A DNA stretch of 64,000 nucleotides from Aureococcus anophagefferens. Its lineage: Eukaryota > Sar > Pelagophyceae > Pelagomonadales > Pelagomonadaceae. A program made the position numbers and the translations under genes. The notes below the pieces were generated by a model. That model did no database searches. It had not been told where the DNA came from and saw nothing but the letters and a program-made list of their open reading frames with translations. The DNA is taken from contig NW_008705593.1 of assembly GCF_000186865.1 (NCBI RefSeq), positions 334,048 to 398,047 on the forward strand, given 5' to 3'. This document shows positions 17,656 through 26,050 of this stretch, piece after piece (positions within the stretch are counted from its first letter, which is position 1; every line of letters begins with the position of its first letter).

Positions 17656-19512
17656 TTACGCCGACTCGGAGGCGAGCTTCTCCCGGAGGAGGTCCGCGTT
17701 CTGCTCGATGACCCAGGACGCCATGTGGGCGAGGAGCGCGACCTGGACCGGCGCGAGCGCGAGCTGCGTGAACGTGTCGTAGAAGGGGAAGTTCGGGAAG
17801 TCGTCGCCCTTTTTGATGGCCTCGCGCGTCTCCGACGGGAGCGCCGCGAGCCACTTCGACGGCAGGTCCAGGTAGACCAGGGTCAGGTCGACGCTCCGGC
17901 CCGCCTCGACGCCGAAGAGGTCGTTGCGCACCGTGACGACGGACGCGGACGCGACGGCGCCCGTGCCGCGCGCGGCCGCGTCCTGGAGCGCGAGGCAGAG
18001 CGGCGCGAAGCCGCGCGCGTCGAAGACGTGGTTGTGCGAGAGCTCGGCCTCGAGGTCGCGGCCCACGTCCATGCCGAAGAGCGCGGGGACGTACTCGTCG
18101 ACGTCCGCGGCCGTCGGCGCGCGCGCCGCGGGGTCCCACCGCGTCCGGGGCGCGAGCGGCGACAAAGTCGCGTCAAACACGACCGCGCGCGTCGCGCCCC
18201 GTTGCAGCAGCTGGACGAGGCCGAAGTTCTCGACGTCGCCGCCGTCGCCGAGCACAAAGTAGGGCGGCAGCGCGAGCGACGGCGGCGCCCAGAGCCGCTT
18301 CGTCGGCACGAGGTTGGACAGCGTCGCCGCCGCCGCGCCCGTCGCCGTCCCGTCGCTCGCCCCGCCCGCGCCGAAGATCTGGGTCAGCACGCCGCCCGGC
18401 GCCATCGACGCGACGCCGACGGCGTCCGCGAGCGAGAAGAGGTGCGTCGGCAGCGCCACCGCCGTCGACTCGTTGCGCGCCGCCGCGCGGAGGGGCACGG
18501 CGCCGAGCGCCCACGTCTCCTGGAGGCCGCCGACGGCGAGCGTCTCGTTGCCGCCGCCGCCGCGCTTCGCGTAGGTCACGTCGACGGCGCTGGGGCTGCC
18601 CGTCGCGTCGGCGCCGAGGGCCAGGGGCAGGTAGATCTTCTTCTGCAAGGGCACGAGATCCGCGGGGCCCTCCACGGAGCCGCCGAGGACGAGCGTCGGC
18701 GACGGCGACCGCGGCGCGAGGGGCGCGGACTCGCCGCCGTAGAGCGCCGGGTTCCGCGCGACGGCGGCCTTCGCCGCGCCGTCCGACGCGAAGAAGGGCT
18801 GGTGGCTCCCGACGCCGAAGGGCTCGAGGTAGGACGCGAAGATCGCGTCGCGCCAGATCTCGTCGAGGGGCTTGTGGCTGTAGACCGCGCGCTCCGCGAG
18901 GAGCTCGACGCAGGTCTTGAGGATGGCGCCCGGCGCGGAGAAGAGCTTCGGCGTCGCGGACGCTGCGAGGGCCGCGAGGGTCAGCGTCTCCGGCGGCGTC
19001 GTCGCGCCGAGGTCCGCGGCGGCGTCGTCGCCGTAGTAGTGCGGCCCGAAGAACCAGCCGCCGCCGGACACGGCGGCGAGGAGGCCCGACGCGGGCCAGA
19101 GGTCGAGGGCCTTCAAGGCCCGCGTCCAGCCCAGCGCGAGCGTGAAGGCCCGCGCGCCGCCGCCGGAGAACGCGAGCGCGGGGCGGGTCCCGGCGCGCGA
19201 CGACGCGAACGCCGACGCGTCGCTGAGCACCGTCGCCGCCGCGCCGTCGCACGCGCCGAGGCCCGCGAGCTCGCTCTGCGCGCACCGCGACGCCGCGCCC
19301 CGGGCCACGCAGCATTCTTTTTCGCATTCGTTGTAGACGCTGCCCACGGGGTGGCAGCCCCGGCTCCCGGGGGCGGCGCACCAGGCGCAGACGTGGAAGC
19401 CGGAGACCGTCGTGTCGACGCACTCCGCGGGGTCTGTAGTCAGAGTGCATGGGAACGAGGGGACGAAGGACGCCCCGGCCCCAGCGGCCAGGAGGACGAG
19501 GGCCCGCCACAT
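17656..19512 (-). CDS. Secreted patatin/cPLA2-like lipase
   Basis: 618 residues from the ATG at 19512, which opens a signal peptide (MWRALVLLAAGAGA). A cysteine-rich N-terminal module of ~90 residues (CAWCAAPGSRGC, ECEKECC) precedes the catalytic part. FSGGGARAF gives the glycine-rich oxyanion segment, AAVSGGGWFFG the nucleophile serine turn, and LGDGGDVENFGL the catalytic Asp (DGG) of the Ser-Asp dyad used by patatins, cPLA2 and fungal lysophospholipases. It likely hydrolyses phospholipid or other acyl esters outside the cell or in the secretory route. Single exon. Confidence 0.72.
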   Translation of the reverse strand: MWRALVLLAAGAGASFVPSFPCTLTTDPAECVDTTVSGFHVCAWCAAPGSRGCHPVGSVYNECEKECCVARGAASRCAQSELAGLGACDGAAATVLSDASAFASSRAGTRPALAFSGGGARAFTLALGWTRALKALDLWPASGLLAAVSGGGWFFGPHYYGDDAAADLGATTPPETLTLAALAASATPKLFSAPGAILKTCVELLAERAVYSHKPLDEIWRDAIFASYLEPFGVGSHQPFFASDGAAKAAVARNPALYGGESAPLAPRSPSPTLVLGGSVEGPADLVPLQKKIYLPLALGADATGSPSAVDVTYAKRGGGGNETLAVGGLQETWALGAVPLRAAARNESTAVALPTHLFSLADAVGVASMAPGGVLTQIFGAGGASDGTATGAAAATLSNLVPTKRLWAPPSLALPPYFVLGDGGDVENFGLVQLLQRGATRAVVFDATLSPLAPRTRWDPAARAPTAADVDEYVPALFGMDVGRDLEAELSHNHVFDARGFAPLCLALQDAAARGTGAVASASVVTVRNDLFGVEAGRSVDLTLVYLDLPSKWLAALPSETREAIKKGDDFPNFPFYDTFTQLALAPVQVALLAHMASWVIEQNADLLREKLASESA

Positions 19513-19688
19513 CTTGCTCCGCGGGCGGCACGAAGAACGCGAGGCCGCGGAGGTGGATCGTGAAGTGCCGGTTCCGTGCTCGTGCAAAACTCTCGGACAG
19601 CAAGCTCGCAAGCAAGCCGAGAAACTGCTCGCGTGCCACCGGTCGCCGAGGACCCCCGGGGCATTATTAGCTCGCTCACCAAAACACG

Positions 19689-22364
19689 ATGACGAGCGAG
19701 GCATTGAAAGAGCCCGAGGGCCTCCGCTCCCCGTCCAAGGCGATTACCATGCTCGAGCGTGCGCTCGCTTTAAAAGAGCGCGAGTTGGGCCGCGACCACC
19801 CCGAGGTGGCCATCACGCTGACGAAGCTCGCGAACGCGCACGGCTCCCTCGGCGCCGCGGCGAAGCAGCGCGACCTCCTCGACCGCGCGCGCGCGATCCG
19901 GGAGCGCGAGTTGTCGTCGCCGGCGACCCCGTCGTCGCCGGTTTTTTTCCTCGACCGCGCGCGCGCGATCCGGGAGCGCGAGCCGTCGACGCCGGCGAGC
20001 CCGTCGACGCCGGCGAAAACCGGGGACAAGGCGAGCGACGCGCCGCCGCCGAACGAGGCCGCCCGCGAGCCGTCATCGCCGGCGAGCCCGTCGTCGCCGG
20101 CGAAAACCGGGGACAAGGCGAGCGCCGCGCCGCCGCCGAACGAGGCCACGCCCCTCGCCGCGCACCTCGTCATCTGGGCGACGCTCGCCGCCGTCGTCGC
20201 CGGCTTCGTCGCGCTCTTCACGGGCATGGGCGTCGGCGTCTGGTACGTGATCCGCACGCGGCGCCTCGAGCCCGTGGGCTTCTGGTGCGGCTCCGCCGCC
20301 GCGGTCCTCTTGCTCGCCATGGGCGTGCTCGACGCGGGCGAGTGGCGGCGGACGTGGCTCCGCAACGGCGTCGCGGGCGTCGCGGGCGCGTGCCTCGTCG
20401 TCTACGCGCTCCTCAACGTGGACCACTACGCCTACGGACCGCTGTGCTTCTTCGTGCTGGGCGTGCCCGTCGCCCTGTGCGTCGCGGGCGCGGCCGCGGG
20501 CGGCGACCTCGACGGCCGCCTCGAATCGTTCGGGCGGTTGGGGTTCGCGCCGCTCGCGACGTGCGGCCTCGTCGCGGGCGTCGCCTGGGGCCTCTGGGTC
20601 GGCGGCGTGCCGTTCGTCAAACGCAGCGGCAACACGTGGCCGGAGTCGCGCGACGCCTACGGCGAGCGGCTCAGCGCGAACGGCGTCCGCTGCCGCGAGA
20701 CGCACGAGGAACATTGGATGGACGACGACGAGATCGAGGATTTGACGCCCTACGCGCGGTGCCTCGAGGTCGCGTTGCTCTGGGTGTCGCCGTGCATCTA
20801 CGCCTTGGCGCTCCTCGTCTTCGCGGCCGTCGCCCGGCTCGTCGCCCGGACGGAAAAAGTCGCGAAGAAGCTCGGGGTGCTCGTGGCGTTCTTAGGGGCG
20901 GGCGCCTGGTGCGCGGCGTCGCTCGCGGGCGCGGCCCACGGCGTGTCGACGGCGCTCTTCGCGGCGTGCTTCGCCGGGTGCCTCGGCCTCGCCTTCGTGG
21001 CGGCGCACGTCCACGGCCTCAAAGGTCTCGTCGCGGCGCTCGCGGTCGACGGCTCCGCGGCGCGCGGCGCCTTCGACAAGTTCGTCGCGCCGTATTTGGA
21101 CGCGTGGAAGGGCCTGCTCGTCCTGGTCGCCTGGCCGCCGTTCCTCGGCTACCTCCTGTTCTCGTGCCTCCGGCGCGCCGTCCGCGGCGCGCGGGGCACG
21201 CACAAGAAAGACGGCGCGATCACTGGCGAAGCGGCGGCGGTCGTCGGCGCGCTGCTGTCCTGGGACCTGACGCCCGTGCTCCGCTTCGCCGCGCTCTGGG
21301 GGTTCGGCGTCGTCGCGCTGACCGTCGTCGTGTCCAAGTTTACGGTGCTGCTCATGTCCGTCGTCGTGTCCATGGCCGCGGACTCGACCGTCGGCGTCGC
21401 GACGGCGATCATCGTGCTCGTGGGTCTAGGCCTCTTCCTGCTGCCGCCCGTGCCCGGCGCGCCCATCTACCTCGCCGCGGGCGTCCTGCTCACGGAGAAC
21501 GGCACGAAGAACGGCATGACCGTGGTCATGGCGGTGTGCTACGCGAACGCGATCTCGCTCGGCACGAAATTGGTCGCCTGCACGCTCCAGCAGAAGGTGA
21601 TTGGTTCGAATCTGAAGCACCGCCTCGCCGTGCGGCGCCTCTGCAGCGTGAACTCGGCCGTCGTGCGCACGATGCGGCTGGTGTTGTTGGAGCCGGGGCT
21701 GTCGCTGGCCAAGGTGACGATCTTAGTCGGCGGGCCCGACTGGCCCACGTCCGTGCTCTGCGGCATCCTGGGGCTGGACCTGCTGCCCATCCTGCTGGGC
21801 ACGCTCCCCGTCTTCCTCCTCATCCTCCCGACGGTCATGGGCGGCGCCTTCCTGTCCATCGACGAGTCGTACGCGCAGGTCGCGTCCGTGCTGAGCGTCG
21901 CCTGCGCGGCGGCCGTGCAGACGGGGTCGCTGGTCGTGGCCGCCGTGGAGCTCGACAGGCAGATGGCGGCGCGCAAAGACGAGCTCGACGACGTGCCCAT
22001 CGACGAGGAGGTGCGCGCCGCGGACGACGCGGACGCGGAGCGGCGGCGCCGCCTCGCGGCGAACACGCGCTGGGCGCGCGTGCCGGGGAGCTGGAGGGCC
22101 GCGCTCGCGGCCGCGACCGTCTTCATGACGGCGTCGTCCTACCTCTGCACCTACTGGTCCTCGGACTGCTTCCGCGAGTTCGCGATCGACGACTCCGTCG
22201 CGAAGCGCCTCGGGCACTGGTCGCGCATCCTCAAGCCGCCGGGCGTCTTCGCGCTCGCGCTCTTCACGGTGTCGTGCGTCATCCACGGCGCCTTCCACTT
22301 CGGCTGGTTCCGCCACCAGACCCACGCGACCGCCGCCGACGGCGGCGACGGGGCGGACGCGTAG
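19689..22364 (+). CDS. Polytopic membrane protein with N-terminal TPR-like segment
   Basis: 891 residues. The first ~60 read like one kinesin-light-chain TPR (ITMLERALALKERELGRDHP, VAITLTKLANAHG). A low-complexity Ser/Thr/Pro linker built from DNA repeats follows (residues ~64-155). The rest holds about twelve or more hydrophobic helices. The stretch FLLPPVPGAPIYLAAGVLL with following helices is reminiscent of the VTT/TVP38 (SNARE-associated Golgi protein) fold, suggesting an endomembrane or lipid-scramblase-like role. That link is tentative. No intron needed. Divergent from the lipase gene with 176 bp between starts. Confidence 0.65.
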   Translation: MTSEALKEPEGLRSPSKAITMLERALALKERELGRDHPEVAITLTKLANAHGSLGAAAKQRDLLDRARAIRERELSSPATPSSPVFFLDRARAIREREPSTPASPSTPAKTGDKASDAPPPNEAAREPSSPASPSSPAKTGDKASAAPPPNEATPLAAHLVIWATLAAVVAGFVALFTGMGVGVWYVIRTRRLEPVGFWCGSAAAVLLLAMGVLDAGEWRRTWLRNGVAGVAGACLVVYALLNVDHYAYGPLCFFVLGVPVALCVAGAAAGGDLDGRLESFGRLGFAPLATCGLVAGVAWGLWVGGVPFVKRSGNTWPESRDAYGERLSANGVRCRETHEEHWMDDDEIEDLTPYARCLEVALLWVSPCIYALALLVFAAVARLVARTEKVAKKLGVLVAFLGAGAWCAASLAGAAHGVSTALFAACFAGCLGLAFVAAHVHGLKGLVAALAVDGSAARGAFDKFVAPYLDAWKGLLVLVAWPPFLGYLLFSCLRRAVRGARGTHKKDGAITGEAAAVVGALLSWDLTPVLRFAALWGFGVVALTVVVSKFTVLLMSVVVSMAADSTVGVATAIIVLVGLGLFLLPPVPGAPIYLAAGVLLTENGTKNGMTVVMAVCYANAISLGTKLVACTLQQKVIGSNLKHRLAVRRLCSVNSAVVRTMRLVLLEPGLSLAKVTILVGGPDWPTSVLCGILGLDLLPILLGTLPVFLLILPTVMGGAFLSIDESYAQVASVLSVACAAAVQTGSLVVAAVELDRQMAARKDELDDVPIDEEVRAADDADAERRRRLAANTRWARVPGSWRAALAAATVFMTASSYLCTYWSSDCFREFAIDDSVAKRLGHWSRILKPPGVFALALFTVSCVIHGAFHFGWFRHQTHATAADGGDGADA
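19877..20145. repeat. In-frame degenerate tandem repeats in the TPR membrane protein gene
   Basis: Two near-identical ~60-bp blocks start CTCGACCGCGCGCGCGCGAT (near 19878 and 19951). They are followed by two ~100-bp blocks sharing GCGAAAACCGGGGACAAGGC (near 20014 and 20099). They encode repeated LDRARAIRERE and SPAKTGDKAS peptides in the linker before the membrane domain. Confidence 0.8.
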
Positions 22365-22462
22365 CGGACACGCGGCCCGCGGCGTTCTGCGCGGGCGACC
22401 CTCTAATAACCCAGCGAGACGGCTTAGTCTCGCGGCGCAGTGCCGGGTCGCGATTCCCCGGG

Positions 22463-25400
22463 TCACGCGGCCTCGAGGGCGGCCTCGAGGGCGGGCGCGG
22501 GCGCGGCGGCGCCCGGCGCGCCCGGCGGCGGCATGCCCCGGAAGCGCTTGCGGCGCTCGCCGAGGAACTCGACGCGGGGCGCGCCGTCGTCGTCCAGGGG
22601 CGGCTCGGCGGCGGAGCCGTCCGGCGGCGCGCGCGGCGCCGCGCCCGGCCGCGCGTCGACGATGGCCTCGACGATGTCGTCGGCCTCGCCGCGGAAGACG
22701 GCGCGCAGCCGTTCGACCATGGCGTCGAAGGACTGGGGCGGCGGCCCGCCGCCGTCGCAGGCGCCGAGCACCGCCGCGGCGAACGCGTCGAACGTCTCCG
22801 CGTCGTCCGCGTAGCGGTCCCAGACCTGGGCAGCAAAAGGGTGATTCAACGTCGCCTTAATCTTGAGTGTTCCGCGCGCGCGCGTTCCAAAAAAAGCATC
22901 CATGCTTCGAGACCGCTCCGAGAGATGATCGCTCGTCCAAAAATCAGCCGAAACGAGTGGAAACCAGCCGAGATATGAGCCTCCAAAGTTGGGAATGTCG
23001 CACTCTTTTGCTGCCCGGTCCCAGACCTCGTAGACGAGCGCGCGCATGCGCGCGTAGTCCGTGCGCACGGCGGCGCGCCGGCGCTTCGTCCGCAGCGGGC
23101 CCGCGCCGAGGAGCTCGGCGACGGACTCGGGCGCGCGGCCCGCGTCCGCGACCTCGTCGAGCGATCGGCCCGTCGCGGCCGCCATGGCGCCCGCGGCCGC
23201 GCGGAGCGACGGCCGCCGCCGCACGGCGGCGTCGCGGGCCGCCCGCGCCGCCGCGCGGCTCGCGAGGGACGCGACGAGGGCGTCGAGCGTCGCGCGCTTG
23301 GCGCCCGTGTCGTCCGCGGCGGCGTCGCCGGCGCCGCGCGCGACGTCGAGCGCGTCGTCGTCGTCGTCGTCGTCGCTGGCGTCGCCGTCGCCGGGCGCGG
23401 GGGCCGGCGCGTGGTTCGAGGCGTCGCCGTCGCTGTCGCTGTAGGCGTCGAGGTCGCTCGACTCGCCCGTGCCGCCGTGGAAGAAGCGCGGGTCGTCGGC
23501 GGCGCGCGGCGCCGCGCGGGGCCCGACGCCGTAGCGGGCCGCGAGGAGCTCGCGCTGGCGCCGGAGGAGCTCCGCGGCGTCCGGCCGCGGCGGGGGGGCG
23601 GCGGCCGGCGGCGGCGGCGGCGGCGGCGCGGGCGGCGCCGCGGGCCGCGCGGCGGCCGGCGGCGGCGGCGCCGCGCCCGGCGGCGCCGCGCACGTGAGCG
23701 CCGCGATGGTGTTGGCCGCGGCGACGGCGGACATGGCCGGCGCGCCGACGTTGTTGGCCGGCGGCGGCGCGCCGCCCGCGAGCGGCGCCGCGCGCGGCGC
23801 CAGCGCCGCGATCGTCCTCGCCGCGGCGATGACGCGCGACGCCGCGGCGACGACCTCGCGGACGCCGGCGTCGGCGGCCGGCGCGCCCGCGGCCTGGAGC
23901 CGCGCGAGCGTGCCGTTGTAGTCGACCCAGGCCCCGCGCCACGCGTCGTGCGCGGCCGCCGGGTCGACGAAGGGCGGCGCGGGCCCGGCGAGCTGCCGCT
24001 GCCGCTCGAGGAGCTGCCGCGTGTGCTCCTGCTGGAGCTGGTAGGCCTGCAGCTGCCGGTACTGGGCCGCGCGCGCCGCGTCCGCGGCCGGCGGCGGCGC
24101 CGCGGCGCGCGGCGGCGGCGGCGGCGCCGCGGCCGGCGGCGCCGCGGCCGGCGGCGCCGCGGCCGGCGGCGCCGCGGCCGGCGCGAAGGCGAGGAGGTCG
24201 AGGCGCGGCGCGGCGCCGCCGGCGCGGTCGCGCCAGGCGCGCGTGTAGTCGGACTCGCGCGGCTCCGGCGGCGGCGCCGCGGCGGCGGCCGCGCGGCGCG
24301 CGGCGGCCGCGCGGTCCGCGTCCGCGGCCGGCGGCGCGGGCGGCGCGGGGGCGGCGCCGTCGGGCGCGTCGTGGACGGGGAGGAAGTTGTCGAAGTCCTT
24401 GATGAGGTCCGGGTAGCCGTGGAGGAGCGTCGCGATGCGCCGGCTCACGTCCGCCGCGGAGAAGACCTTGCGCTTGTAGGCCTTGAGGAGCTCCACGAAG
24501 GTCGCGATGGTCCGCGGCGAGAGCTTGTGGACGCTCCGCATGCGCGCGACGTACTCCAGGGCCTCCTTGTTCGACGGCGCCTTGTGCCGCGGCGGCCGCG
24601 GCGCCGCGGCCGCGGGCGCCGCGGCCGCGGGCGCCGCGCGGGCCGGCTCCGCGGCGGGCGCCGCGGGGGCCGGCGCCGCCGGNNNNNNNNNNNNNNNNNN
24701 NNNNNNNNNNNNNNNNNNNNNNNNNNNNNNNNCGCGGCGTCGGGGCGGGGCGGCCGCGCGTCGCCGGGCGCGGGGGCCGCGCGGCGGCGCGGGCGGCGCG
24801 GGCGCGCCGTCGTCGTCGTCGTCGGCGACGGCGACGGCGGCGGCGCGGCCGTCGTCGCCGACGTGGACGCGGAGCAGGAGCTTGGGCTGGTGGGGCTCCG
24901 GCGGCGGCGGCGGCGGCGCGTCGTCCGCGGCGCTGCGGCGCTCGGCCCGGGCGTCGCGGGTCTCGGGCGGCGGCGGCCGCGGCGGCGCGGGCGCGCCGAG
25001 CGTCGACCGGTAGAGCTCGAGCTGGTACTCCTCCTCCTGGACGCGGCGGCGGTACTCGTTGGTCCGCTTGCGGTCCAGCGTGCCCTTGCCCGTCGTGAAG
25101 GAGCAGGCCTCGGGCCGGAGCGACGCGAGCACGCTCTCCGCGCGCGCGACGCGCTCGAGGACGTGCGGCGGGAGCTCGGCGGCGTAGATGACGGAGCCGC
25201 CGCGGAGCCGCGCGGCCTCGCCGCCGGGCACGCGCCACGTCTTGCCGTGCGCGAGCGGGGCCCCGCCCCGGCGCGGCGCGTCGTCGGACCGCGGCGGCTC
25301 CGCGGGCGCGCGCTGCGCGCGCGGCGCGGCGGCGCGCGGCGCCGCGGGCGCCGCGGCGCCGCGGGGCCGCGGCGCGGGCCGCGGCGCGGCGCGCTTCGTC

Positions 25401-25723
25401 GGCGGCGCCCGGCCGGCGGCGCCGTAATCTAGAAAGGGCGCGTATTCGTTGCCGCCTTCCTCTCCCGTCCCGCGGCGGCCGGCGCGCGCGGCGCCCCGAC
25501 CGGACGCGGCGCGCGCGCCGAGGCCGCCGCCCGGCGGGGCCCGTCCGCGTCCCGTCGTCGCCTCCAGCTCGTCGACGTACGTCGATGCCGCGCAGCGGTC
25601 CGCGTGCTCGGCGATGCGATTCGTCGGGAACGACAGCCCGCAGATGGGGCACGTCGACGTCGCGCCGACGCCCGTCCCCGTGTGGCGCGTCGTACGCCGC
25701 GCCTGGCGCGTCGGGTCCTCCAT
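22463..25723 (-). CDS. PAH-domain (SIN3-like) protein with UBZ-like zinc finger; contains an introner and a gap
   Basis: Exons 25723-23027 and 22825-22463, with 50 Ns at 24683-24732, so the exact length is unknown (about 1,019 codons). The N-terminus has CPICGLSFPTNRIAEHADRC, a CxxC...HxxxC finger like UBZ/Rad18-type ubiquitin-binding fingers. After the gap, YVARMRSVHKL through LIKDFDNFLPVH matches a single paired amphipathic helix, the corepressor-binding module of SIN3. Very long Ala/Pro-rich low-complexity tracts surround it. A chromatin-associated adaptor role is plausible but inferred. The 201-nt introner is stop-free in frame, so intron retention would add 67 residues. Confidence 0.6.
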   Translation of the reverse strand: MEDPTRQARRTTRHTGTGVGATSTCPICGLSFPTNRIAEHADRCAASTYVDELEATTGRGRAPPGGGLGARAASGRGAARAGRRGTGEEGGNEYAPFLDYGAAGRAPPTKRAAPRPAPRPRGAAAPAAPRAAAPRAQRAPAEPPRSDDAPRRGGAPLAHGKTWRVPGGEAARLRGGSVIYAAELPPHVLERVARAESVLASLRPEACSFTTGKGTLDRKRTNEYRRRVQEEEYQLELYRSTLGAPAPPRPPPPETRDARAERRSAADDAPPPPPPEPHQPKLLLRVHVGDDGRAAAVAVADDDDDGAPAPPAPPRGPRARRRAAAPPRRRXXXXXXXXXXXXXXXXXPAAPAPAAPAAEPARAAPAAAAPAAAAPRPPRHKAPSNKEALEYVARMRSVHKLSPRTIATFVELLKAYKRKVFSAADVSRRIATLLHGYPDLIKDFDNFLPVHDAPDGAAPAPPAPPAADADRAAAARRAAAAAAPPPEPRESDYTRAWRDRAGGAAPRLDLLAFAPAAAPPAAAPPAAAPPAAAPPPPPRAAAPPPAADAARAAQYRQLQAYQLQQEHTRQLLERQRQLAGPAPPFVDPAAAHDAWRGAWVDYNGTLARLQAAGAPAADAGVREVVAAASRVIAAARTIAALAPRAAPLAGGAPPPANNVGAPAMSAVAAANTIAALTCAAPPGAAPPPPAAARPAAPPAPPPPPPPAAAPPPRPDAAELLRRQRELLAARYGVGPRAAPRAADDPRFFHGGTGESSDLDAYSDSDGDASNHAPAPAPGDGDASDDDDDDDALDVARGAGDAAADDTGAKRATLDALVASLASRAAARAARDAAVRRRPSLRAAAGAMAAATGRSLDEVADAGRAPESVAELLGAGPLRTKRRRAAVRTDYARMRALVYEVWDRAAKECDIPNFGGSYLGWFPLVSADFWTSDHLSERSRSMDAFFGTRARGTLKIKATLNHPFAAQVWDRYADDAETFDAFAAAVLGACDGGGPPPQSFDAMVERLRAVFRGEADDIVEAIVDARPGAAPRAPPDGSAAEPPLDDDGAPRVEFLGERRKRFRGMPPPGAPGAAAPAPALEAALEAA
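22826..23026 (-). mobile_element. Introner (long, TIR-bearing family), copy 1
   Basis: A 193-bp element (22826-23018) between perfect 8-bp repeats, sense GTCTGGGA (23019-23026 and 22818-22825). Sense ends are CCGGGCAGCAAAAG and CTTTTGCTGCCCAG, which are inverted repeats. GT comes from the target copy and AG from the element. The interior is AT-rich and ~85% identical to copy 2 at 63762-63961. Confidence 0.9.
24683..24732. other. Assembly gap (50 N)
   Basis: A run of exactly 50 N inside an extremely GC-rich Ala/Pro-coding tract of the PAH gene. The true length is unknown, so frame continuity across it is assumed only from the same frame being open on both sides. Confidence 0.98.
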
Positions 25724-26050
25724 GGGCCGCGGACGCGATGGGCCGACGGGCGCGGTCGCGGGCGCGGCGCGACCCGGGTCACCCGGGCAGCGGCGCGCGG
25801 CGGTGCGGAAGGGCGACGCGACTTTGTCAAGGTTTTCGGGTGAAGCATTTAAGTTCGGTTTGATACACTAGAATCTGATGATAAAGTTTTTTAACATAAA
25901 CAGGTACAAGGAGCAGCATTGATTCGACGTCGATCGTCGTGCTGCCGGCAAAAAACAATTCGTTTTCGGGCTGCTCGAGCATGTTGAATTCAATTTGATC
26001 TTTGTTAAAGGCAAACATTGACGCGACACATAGCACAGCGAGCTGTGGCC
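25724..26050. promoter_or_regulatory. 327-bp AT-rich divergent region
   Basis: Between the start codons of the PAH gene (minus) and the ABC transporter gene (plus). The part at about 25825-26030 is clearly AT-richer than its surroundings (TTAAG, AAAGTTTTTTAAC and CAAAAAACAATTCG runs). This fits two promoters. No coding signal. Confidence 0.45.

Noticed and set aside
19412..22978. 1,188-codon plus-strand frame overlapping the polytopic membrane protein
   Set aside because: Arg-rich shifted reading of the real frame at 19689-22364, which has membrane helices and a clear start and stop.
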